Part shown: positions 56,786-64,000 of the stretch, one piece after another | Layout: every line of letters starts with the position of its first letter | Position numbering within the stretch: the stretch's first letter is position 1 | NCBI RefSeq assembly: GCF_026151205.1 | Contig: NC_087083.1 | Coordinates: 870,001-934,000, forward strand | Direction: 5' to 3' | Length of the DNA: 64,000 nucleotides | Origin: Bolinopsis microptera | Lineage: Eukaryota > Ctenophora > Tentaculata > Lobata > Bolinopsidae | Notes under the pieces: model-generated | Databases searched by the model: none | What the model was told of the DNA's origin: nothing | What the model saw: only the letters and a program-made list of their open reading frames with translations | Program-made: the position numbers and the translations under genes

Positions 56786-58993
56786 ATGTCAGGTCAAAAG
56801 ACTGCTGGCATCAAACCCCCTGGTAACAGGCGGAATTCAGGCGCAAACACCCCTACAGACACAAAAGACAGGAAAACAGCCAAGAAGTCATCTCTGAAAA
56901 AGGACGTAGATGTGCTGCAGACTGCCTTAAATGTGATTCCAGCTGGAGATACTCCTGCCCTGCTCACCAACCACAGAGACCTAGAACAATGCCCTTGTGG
57001 CAATTCTTCGGATGCATGGAAGATTGACTGTTCAAAATGTCACCAGTTCTGGCATGTGGATTGTCTAAGCATGAAGGGCATGGGACAGTCCCAAATCAAC
57101 AAACTGGTAGAATATCTATGCCCATTCTGCTATGTAGCACCAATCCCAACCATAAATCATGACCTCGACCTCTGCCATGTCTGTAGAAACACACTCACGA
57201 TCCAGCAAGCCAACAGTGTTCATGAAATAGGAATAGCAAGTGAGAAGCTGGAACAAATGGCATCATTTGGTGACCTGCTCAACAAAGTGAACTTTGACAA
57301 CCTCAAAGATGGACTATTGGCCATACAGAACCTCGAGCTACATGTTCAACATATATTAATCAGTGAGGAAGGTCTGAAGCATCACCAAAACAAAGTGAGT
57401 AAGATAGAGGAACATATGAGTGAAATTGCTAAGCAAAAAGCATCAGAGGATGGTTCAATCACTGACATGGTAAAACAGACACATCAGTTGGTTGAACAAC
57501 TCCAGAAGATCAGTGATAAGCCGGAGGTAACATCTCACAAGAACGAGGAGCTAATGAAAAGGATCGAAGACAAGCTCCACGCACTAACCGAAAGTGAGAC
57601 AACTTTTCAGACCCAACTTAACAGTTTAGGTAGTCAAATACAGGATCTTAAAGCATCTCCTCAATCCAGAGCACCACCTGTGGCTGAGAAACACTCTCCT
57701 CCACCACATACTCTCTTACAACCTGACCAGCCTACCCCTCATATAGCACATGACCAGGTGCCTGTAACGGAAATCAAGCCAGATTTCATTCTGTCAACTG
57801 AATCTGATAAAATTACTGCCTTTCTTCAGTCATGTTCCTTCGAATCAGAGAACGGTCACTCTGTCATTTCATTTGGCAATCCCTACCACTACACTGGTTC
57901 AAAATCTTCAAAAAATGTTCCACCGATTCCTGAGGAACTTAAACCATTATTTGATGAAATGAACAAAGTACAAACTGAGCTGTACAATAAGTGCTACCCG
58001 GAGCAGCCCCACCTGACGGCCCCAGTTATTAACTCATGTCTCATCAACAGATATGATGGCCCTGATAGTCACCTGCCTAATCATTCAGACCGTGAAGTGA
58101 CCATCCATCCGGAATCCTCAATTTTTACTTTGTCTCTCGGCCAGAGTTGTAACATCAAGTTCACTGAATGTGACTCTGGAACTGAATCTTCTTATGAATG
58201 TTTAGACCGCTCCTTGTACATAATGAGCCGTAGATCACAAGAAGTTTACAGCCATATGATTGAGCGTGGCTCAATATCAGATGGCATTAGATACTCGCTG
58301 ACCTTTCGTGCTGTTAGCTGGACTAATAAAAATTGCACAAGTTTACATGGTGATTCAAACACAGGCCTCTTGCGTTTTGGGTCTGACAAGAGGGGTACCT
58401 TTGGTGAGCTCATGCCAGGTCAAAAATTCTGGGCTCCCAGAATTGATGATATCAACCCTGTGTCCTGCATGGGTTACGCCAATGTAGTGCTCCACTGTGG
58501 GATCAATGACGTGAGACAGCCTGATGTTAAATCTGAGAATGATATTGCTGATTGCTACAATAAACTGAAGCTGAAAATAAAACAAATTAAGAAGCTTAGC
58601 CCTAGCACTAGAGCTGTATTTGTTTGTCAGCTGCTTCCCACTAGGGACTTACAGCTGAATTTTAAAGTTGATTCATTTAATAGACTTATTCATTTTGACC
58701 TGCTCCCTACATGTAAGGATGTTGTGCGTGTTCAGGGTTTTATGAAGTTCGCCTGCAACCGTGTTCTTGCGGACGAACTTTCAAAACAATTTGACAGAAA
58801 TGGTCGACCTGATACACTTCATCTTAACAAGTCAGGGGCAAGAGTCCTTGCTGGACTCATTAAACAATCTGTATTTACTAGGTTAAATGGTGGGGCAGAC
58901 AGAAGACATCACATCGGCAAAGTTAATGGACGGCTATACAGCAACGTGGCTAGTGACCCGCCTGCACCGCAGCGGATGGGGAGGAACGGTTAA
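56786..58993 (+). CDS. LINE ORF1: PHD finger - AlkB-like dioxygenase - SGNH esterase
   Basis: 735 residues. A PHD-type zinc finger lies at ~69-115 (C69, C71, C82, C85, H90, C93, C112, C115), followed by CHVC at 130-133 and a charged, coiled-coil-prone region at ~150-290. Residues ~415-512 carry the whole AlkB signature: N421-R-Y423, iron ligands H433-x-D435 and H490, and R502/R508 in R-x5-R for 2-oxoglutarate. Residues ~515-700 carry all SGNH blocks: GDS with Ser524, Gly545, G-x-N-D at 572-575, and D676-x2-H679. ORF1 proteins bind element RNA and accompany it to the target. PHD and esterase domains are known in ORF1 of some CR1-type LINEs; an AlkB domain between them is unusual to my knowledge. 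The inferred roles are histone-tail reading, repair or demethylation of the RNA or cDNA, and membrane or ester chemistry, all unproven. It ends 5 bases before ORF2 in another frame. Confidence 0.88.
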   Translation: MSGQKTAGIKPPGNRRNSGANTPTDTKDRKTAKKSSLKKDVDVLQTALNVIPAGDTPALLTNHRDLEQCPCGNSSDAWKIDCSKCHQFWHVDCLSMKGMGQSQINKLVEYLCPFCYVAPIPTINHDLDLCHVCRNTLTIQQANSVHEIGIASEKLEQMASFGDLLNKVNFDNLKDGLLAIQNLELHVQHILISEEGLKHHQNKVSKIEEHMSEIAKQKASEDGSITDMVKQTHQLVEQLQKISDKPEVTSHKNEELMKRIEDKLHALTESETTFQTQLNSLGSQIQDLKASPQSRAPPVAEKHSPPPHTLLQPDQPTPHIAHDQVPVTEIKPDFILSTESDKITAFLQSCSFESENGHSVISFGNPYHYTGSKSSKNVPPIPEELKPLFDEMNKVQTELYNKCYPEQPHLTAPVINSCLINRYDGPDSHLPNHSDREVTIHPESSIFTLSLGQSCNIKFTECDSGTESSYECLDRSLYIMSRRSQEVYSHMIERGSISDGIRYSLTFRAVSWTNKNCTSLHGDSNTGLLRFGSDKRGTFGELMPGQKFWAPRIDDINPVSCMGYANVVLHCGINDVRQPDVKSENDIADCYNKLKLKIKQIKKLSPSTRAVFVCQLLPTRDLQLNFKVDSFNRLIHFDLLPTCKDVVRVQGFMKFACNRVLADELSKQFDRNGRPDTLHLNKSGARVLAGLIKQSVFTRLNGGADRRHHIGKVNGRLYSNVASDPPAPQRMGRNG

Positions 58994-58998
58994 CAGGT

Positions 58999-61900
58999 AT
59001 GGTTAATCGTGTTCAAAAGGAAATTTGTTATCACTGTCTGAAGAATATTGGTCTAGGGCTTCCCCACTTTGAATGCTTTAACTGCAACAGTATTTTCCAT
59101 GCCAAATGTTTTAATCCCTCCAAAGCACAAGTTATTAATGACAACTTTTACTGCATCAAATGTAAACATTCTATATCTAAAAAATATAATCCTTTTAAAG
59201 TAATGACCGATCCTGAAGTTAATGACTGTGACCCATGTCTCCAAAAGATGTCTGATGTTTTGGAAAACTGTAGATCCTATACAATTAAGGACTTTAACAC
59301 ACATATCAAACCGTGTTTTGCAAGCAACTGCTCCATGATTTTCCAGAACATAGATGGCAATAAAACAAATTTTGATGCCTTTAGCATGGAACTAGACCTA
59401 ATAGCCGAAAAATTTAAAATTATTGGACTTGCTGAAACCAATATTGGAATAGAGGAAAGCACTGTTTACCATCTAGAGGGATACAATTGTTTCTACCAAG
59501 ATAAACATATCAATAAAGCGAAGGGAAGTGGAGTAGCATTGTACTTAAAGGACGAACTTAATGGAGTTGTAAACGAAGAATTATCATGGGTAACCAAAAA
59601 TCTTGAAACCCTATTTATTACCATTCAACATGATGAACCTCTACATGTAGGAGTTCTGTACCGTCCTCCTAGTGGGAACGCCTCAGAGGCACTAAATGAA
59701 CTTAGAAAAATGATTGAATCATGCTCAAAAAAGAATGTTTACATACTAGGAGACTTCAACATTAATCTCCATGATGAAAACAGTAAACTCGTTCAAGACT
59801 TTGAAAACCTTATTCTAGGCCTAGGTTTATCACCACTTATTTCTACGTCTACGCATCATAAACCAGGATGTAACCAATCATGCATTGACAACATACTCAC
59901 CACCAACATCGAAAACTCTATCTGCTCTGGAACGATTAGTACCTGCATCAGTCACCATCATGCTGTATTTAACATATTCAACTCACCCCTAGTCAGTGCT
60001 GAGGATCATGAACAAAAGCACTTCCAGTACTATGACTACTGTGCAACTAATGTGAACAAATTTGTCGAAGTACTAGACAATGAATTAACAAGTGATCCAC
60101 CAGAAGATTTCAGTACTTTTTTCACTCTATTCAATCATCAACTAGACAACGCATGTAAACTAGACCAGCCTAAGTGTTCTAAACGTACTGCTAAAAACAA
60201 CCCATGGATTACATCTGGCCTAATTGCCTCTATAAATAGAAAACATGAGCTTTATGACCTATGGAAAAAGGCAGTTAAGAAGAAATGCCTCAGCAACTCT
60301 TCACCTAGCCATGCAGACTGTCTTACTCTTTGTTATAATTGTACAAATAAGGTAACACGTCATGAAGAATTTAAGGCACACCGGAAGTTATTAAACCACC
60401 TTATCAATTCTGCAAAACGTAAGTATCATGGTGTTAAGATTACAGAATGCGCTGGAGATAGTAAGAAAACCTGGCAGATAATCAACGAACTACGTGGTAA
60501 GAAAAGACGTGAGATCAAGCCGAACTTCGTGATAAATAATGAACGTGTGATTAATCGTCGTATAATTGCAAATGAGTTCAATAAATACTTTGCCTCTATT
60601 GCAGCTAACCTGAACGAAGCATACTCTGGTGACTATTTGAGAATAAATTCGCTGCCTTCATTTACTGACTACCTGCCAACATCAATTACGTCCAGTATTT
60701 ATCTTTGGGATTCTGACTGTACTGAGATTAAAGAGACCATAAGCGAACTAAAAAACGGGAAATCCAGTGACATACCTATTCATGTGATCAAGAAGTCATG
60801 CCAAATTACTGCACCGTACTTAGCTAGATACTTTAACAAATGCATGCAAGAAGGCCACTTCCCCGATGAATTGAAGACTGGGAGAATCAGCCCCATTTAC
60901 AAAAAAGAAGATGAACAGCTATTAGAAAACTATAGACCAGTATCAACTCTACCTGTATTCGGGAAAATTCTAGAAAAGTTAATTTATAAGAGGCTCTATA
61001 GTTTCCTTACTTCCAAGGGGATAATACATGAAAACCAGTTCGGCTTTAGGAAAGGACACTCCACCAGCCATGCACTGAACTACTCTGTAGAACATATAGA
61101 ATCGTTAATTAGTAAAAAGCAACATGTCCTAGGGGTCTTCATCGATCTCTCAAAAGCCTTTGACACTCTAGATCACTGTAAACTAACTACTAAATTAAAA
61201 AACTACGGTATAAGAGGGAATGCTCTGAATCTTATCTCTAGTTACTTGTCTAATAGGAAACAATTTGTAAATGTTCTAGATACCAAATCTGATGAATTAC
61301 CGGTCGAATTTGGAGTCCCTCAGGGTAGTGTATTAGGACCTCTACTTTTCCTACTGTATATCAATGATATTTGCAATATAACTAATAAGGGTAAATTTGT
61401 CTTATTTGCAGACGATACTAATATATTTGTCGCTGCCGATTCGAAAAATAAAGCATACGAATTGGCTAATGAAGTACTACAGGCCGTAAATAAGTATATG
61501 GGAGTTAACCTACTGCACATTAATGTAAAGAAGTGTTGTTATATGTACTTTTCTCCCTCTAAACGTGATAATAGCGAATTAAATGCAGATATAGATAGCC
61601 AAAACTTGTCCATAAATAACAAAATAATTAAACGTGTAAGTCAGACAAAATTTCTTGGAGTAATCATTGATGATAAACTGAGCTGGAAACCACACATATT
61701 ATCTCTCAATAAGAAACTAAGTAGTGCTTGTGGACGTATCTACCGTATTAAGAAATGCTTGCCAGAATCACTATATAAGCAAATATATCATTCTCTCTTT
61801 GAATCACACCTAGGTTATGCTATTTCTGTCTGGGGAGGTATTCCCAATAATCAGTTGAAACCGCTATTTATTACTCAAAAGAAGTGTATCAGGATTCTCT

Positions 61901-62076
61901 TTGGAGACTTTGAAGCCTATGTAGACAAGTTCAAGACATGTGCTAGAGCAAGACCAATTAATTCTCAACGTCTAGGATCTGAATTCTATGTTAAAGAGTC
62001 CACCAAACCTCTATTCACAAAACACGAACTACTTGCTATAGAGAACCTATACAGATGTATAGGTACCGTTGTTTAA
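58999..62076 (+). CDS. LINE ORF2: PHD finger - APE endonuclease - reverse transcriptase
   Basis: 1025 residues as read. An N-terminal PHD-like C4HC3 finger (C10, C13, C26, C29, H34, C37, C52, C55) precedes an APE-type endonuclease at ~112-327: N117, E146 in GLAETN, GDFN (D252, N254), CIDNIL (D297), and SHH at 318-320 where most families have SDH. The reverse transcriptase at ~600-870 has ISPIYKKED, ENYRPVSTLP, NQFGFRKGHST, VFIDLSKAFDTLDH, GVPQGSVLGPLLF and catalytic FADD (803-806), then a C-terminal region. The start ATG is 5 bases after the ORF1 stop, which suggests reinitiation after termination. The frame is lost at ~62050 (after AIENLYR) and the family-like C-terminus continues in another frame to 62351, so the copy is probably dead or nearly so unless the shift is a sequencing error. 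Confidence 0.93.
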   Translation: MVNRVQKEICYHCLKNIGLGLPHFECFNCNSIFHAKCFNPSKAQVINDNFYCIKCKHSISKKYNPFKVMTDPEVNDCDPCLQKMSDVLENCRSYTIKDFNTHIKPCFASNCSMIFQNIDGNKTNFDAFSMELDLIAEKFKIIGLAETNIGIEESTVYHLEGYNCFYQDKHINKAKGSGVALYLKDELNGVVNEELSWVTKNLETLFITIQHDEPLHVGVLYRPPSGNASEALNELRKMIESCSKKNVYILGDFNINLHDENSKLVQDFENLILGLGLSPLISTSTHHKPGCNQSCIDNILTTNIENSICSGTISTCISHHHAVFNIFNSPLVSAEDHEQKHFQYYDYCATNVNKFVEVLDNELTSDPPEDFSTFFTLFNHQLDNACKLDQPKCSKRTAKNNPWITSGLIASINRKHELYDLWKKAVKKKCLSNSSPSHADCLTLCYNCTNKVTRHEEFKAHRKLLNHLINSAKRKYHGVKITECAGDSKKTWQIINELRGKKRREIKPNFVINNERVINRRIIANEFNKYFASIAANLNEAYSGDYLRINSLPSFTDYLPTSITSSIYLWDSDCTEIKETISELKNGKSSDIPIHVIKKSCQITAPYLARYFNKCMQEGHFPDELKTGRISPIYKKEDEQLLENYRPVSTLPVFGKILEKLIYKRLYSFLTSKGIIHENQFGFRKGHSTSHALNYSVEHIESLISKKQHVLGVFIDLSKAFDTLDHCKLTTKLKNYGIRGNALNLISSYLSNRKQFVNVLDTKSDELPVEFGVPQGSVLGPLLFLLYINDICNITNKGKFVLFADDTNIFVAADSKNKAYELANEVLQAVNKYMGVNLLHINVKKCCYMYFSPSKRDNSELNADIDSQNLSINNKIIKRVSQTKFLGVIIDDKLSWKPHILSLNKKLSSACGRIYRIKKCLPESLYKQIYHSLFESHLGYAISVWGGIPNNQLKPLFITQKKCIRILFGDFEAYVDKFKTCARARPINSQRLGSEFYVKESTKPLFTKHELLAIENLYRCIGTVV

Positions 62077-62351
62077 TGGAATTGTTTAAGATCATTAAGT
62101 CACGAGTACCAATTTCGTTATACTACCTATTCGGCTTATCAAATAGGAAAGATAATTTGTTAATCACGCCCTCTCCAACTAATCAATTTATGTACAAATC
62201 TGCATGGCTGTGGAACGAATTTCGTAAAGTTGGGCCGATGAATTTCACCTCCCCTTGCAGCTCTGTCAAGAATTTGCTTAAACAGTCACTTCTAAGAGCT
62301 CAAAACAGGTATGGAACTGATTGGTGTGACAAAAATTTCACTGAATTCTGA
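62055..62351 (+). pseudogene. Frame-shifted C-terminus of LINE ORF2
   Basis: About 98 codons continuing ORF2 one frame off: YRCLMELFKIIKSRVP, then LYYLFGLSNR and YKSAWLWNEF, the pattern seen at the end of CR1/L2-type ORF2 proteins (an FK-I block, R-x-N block and LWN). It overlaps the ORF2 frame by 22 bases around CTATACAGATGTATAGG, where a small duplication could have caused the shift. Confidence 0.8.
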
Positions 62352-62460
62352 GTGAGAAGTGATAATTGCCTGTTATTCCCACTTACTGACTGATAATCTT
62401 ATCTATGGATACCATGCTTGAATTTAGGTAAACAACATAGCACTTCCTCACCAGTCACGT

Positions 62461-62949
62461 TGAACGCGATCGCCGAATGATAAAACAATATGGAAACGCG
62501 CGCGCACAGCATTGCGCGCTGATACTCTAAATACTGTGCGCGTTTCGTCCGGAACCTGGGGGAGTTCCCGCTCTAATATATCTGACGACAGTGATCACTC
62601 ATTATGAGAACTAATCCCGACCACTTTCCCGGTCGAACCGTACCCAAATCAAACTAATTTATGAACCACGTGTATAGCCAACGTCCTTGCGGTGCTGAGC
62701 CGATGTAAAACTCTTCTGTCTCTTGTTAATATTTTAGTTGTACTGTGCATAAAAGTGTGTAGTGACAAGTGTGTAGTGGTAATGTATATTATTTATTATG
62801 ACGACGCGATATTTATAATGCAGAATAAAAAAGCTGCTTTCGATATGACTGGTGGTGGGCTCTCTCCGGCGGGACATAGATCTATATAGGGGGTACCCGG
62901 GGTACGAGTTAACGAACAGTGTTCGTGTCCTTCCACAACCCCCTGTTAC
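62461..62949. other. CpG-containing spacer after the LINE
   Basis: Rich in CGCG for this window (62467-62545, e.g. GCGCGCGCAC). No gene seen. Confidence 0.4.
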
Positions 62950-63100
62950 CTGTGTTTCTGTCGGGGTAGCCTAATTCATCCGTTAGAATCGCAGAGTTAG
63001 CGGAGCTCATGATATCTCGCGACATATGCTGCATGAACGGTGCAAGACTTGCGCCGTTTGTTTCAGCATCCAGTTGCGAGTGCTTGCCCATCGAAAACAT
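62950..63100 (-). CDS. Possible first coding exon of an unknown gene
   Basis: Minus-strand open frame beginning MFSMGKHSQLDAETNGAS and ending at a good donor (CAG|GTAACA, exon end at 62950) after PDRNTG. Codon use looks balanced and the peptide is not low-complexity. No domain recognised, no second exon found to the left (the LINE lies there), and there is no right-arm comparison. A weak candidate only. Confidence 0.25.
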
Positions 63101-64000
63101 GATTAGTGATTGTGGATTTTATTGATATTACTGATTATCCATCATATTCAGTATTAATGTTATCCATTATTTATTTATTGACATCCTTCAGTCTCCAAAA
63201 CGAGGTGTGAAGGTAAATTAACTTTGAGCCTTGTTTTGGCGACTGCTTAATCGATGGGCAAGTAGGTATTTGTTTTTTAGCAGTGTTGAACATTGAAACA
63301 ATTATAAAATGTTTATTTTTATCTTATATAACGTACAATATGAATGACATATGCTATAGTGACGTAACATATATAGTGCAAAGAATTAGTAACTTGCGAG
63401 ATCTGATTTGGTGATATTCGACGTTAACATTTTGCAGTTTACAGTTGCACAATGTTGACGTCGATTGTTACTAACATTTATCTGAATTTAATACAAGTAC
63501 ATGTCACATATAAATTGGGTACGGTTGAAATGAAACTCGTGCCTCAAAATTTTCCGTTATTTGCATTGCAGTGTCCACGCCCTGTACTGCGTTAACGACC
63601 GAAATTTTCCCAATATGCAATTATTATTTTGCTTATAAAATTCTCTGATAAATAATAATATATCGTGACATTTAATTGTAAGATAACAAACCTCGCGCGC
63701 GCGGCGCTTTCATCTGCACCTGAGAATCTCTCAGCAATGTGTGGCTGTCTGCGCGGCGGGCTGTGTATTGTGTATATAGCTGAATTTAAATTTAGATTTA
63801 TTTGTAAATGTATAATAATATTAAATATGTATTGATTGTTTTGTGGTAAATAAAAATTTTGTTTTACTAAAAAAAAATTTTGTTTTACTACTTACCATTG
63901 TACAGTCAAAAATTATATTTTTAATTTCAGCATAGTGATGAGAGTGGGCTATCAAAGTATCAATGTGTGGGATTTCTGCTGCTTTGTTACAGTCATCTGA
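63101..64000. other. Terminal stretch without recognisable gene
   Basis: AT-rich with a CGCGCGCGGCGC patch at 63693. CTTGCCCATCGA (63085) and TCGATGGGCAAG (63251) form a 12-bp inverted pair ~165 bp apart; AAATTTTGTTTTACT is repeated in tandem at 63855-63890. Confidence 0.4.

Larger units (their letters stand above)
56593..62460 (+). mobile_element. Nearly complete two-ORF LINE (jockey/CR1-like APE-RT type)
   Basis: Parts in order: a short 5' region beginning with a tandem 20-bp duplication (GAGATTTGAAAAGTTACTTT twice), ORF1 56786-58993, ORF2 58999-62076 with a frame-shifted continuation to 62351, then a ~100 bp 3' region whose end I cannot fix. ORF2 has an apurinic-type endonuclease and reverse transcriptase without RNase H, as in jockey/CR1/L2 superfamily elements. 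Only one frameshift separates it from a full coding set, so the insertion is young. No target-site duplication could be identified because the 5' side is minisatellite. Confidence 0.9.

Overview
The window is animal nuclear DNA: AT-rich, with many small spliced exons, single-exon cholinesterase-family genes, two kinds of non-LTR retrotransposon, MITEs, and many minisatellites and homopolymer runs. The exons of a cytoplasmic dynein heavy chain (DYNC1H1 type) and the jockey/CR1-like LINE point to an invertebrate metazoan. I cannot fix the phylum from the sequence alone.

Layout. Positions ~40-50441 form one giant imperfect inverted repeat with its axis near 26464. Both arms carry the same genes in mirror order: the last ~1000 codons of dynein heavy chain (minus strand in the left arm, plus strand in the right arm), two tandem membrane-anchored cholinesterase-like genes (called A and B here), and a tiny two-exon membrane-protein gene. 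The A and B genes and the tiny gene lie in one ~12 kb dynein intron. Only the right arm holds the dynein exon at 37051-37158 and, beyond the end of the repeat, the two last dynein exons (50457-51019). Arm-specific insertions (left: a 2.87 kb truncated LINE, a 0.9 kb TTAA MITE, a 0.3 kb TA MITE; right: a 0.32 kb TA MITE) show that the arms are not copies of the same DNA molecule. Near the axis both arms are full of single-base indels, and an exon broken in one arm is usually intact in the other. This, and the cut through dynein exactly at the axis, makes a fold-back join of two haplotypes by the assembler the leading explanation. A true inverted duplication is not excluded.

Right of the repeat (51020-64000) is single-copy: a truncated second TTAA MITE, a ~28-copy 99-bp minisatellite with higher-order structure (53781-56592), and directly after it a nearly complete LINE (56593 to ~62460). 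Its ORF1 is the most striking object in the window. It encodes a PHD finger, a coiled-coil-prone region, an AlkB-type 2-oxoglutarate/Fe(II) dioxygenase with every signature residue, and an SGNH/GDSL esterase with every signature residue. ORF2 encodes another PHD finger, an APE endonuclease and a reverse transcriptase, and is broken by one frameshift near its end. The final 1.5 kb holds only a weak candidate first exon on the minus strand.

How the genes relate: the dynein gene is the host transcription unit; the esterases and the tiny gene are nested in its intron; the LINEs and MITEs are later insertions. The minisatellite may be the promoter array of the LINE, which is an inference.
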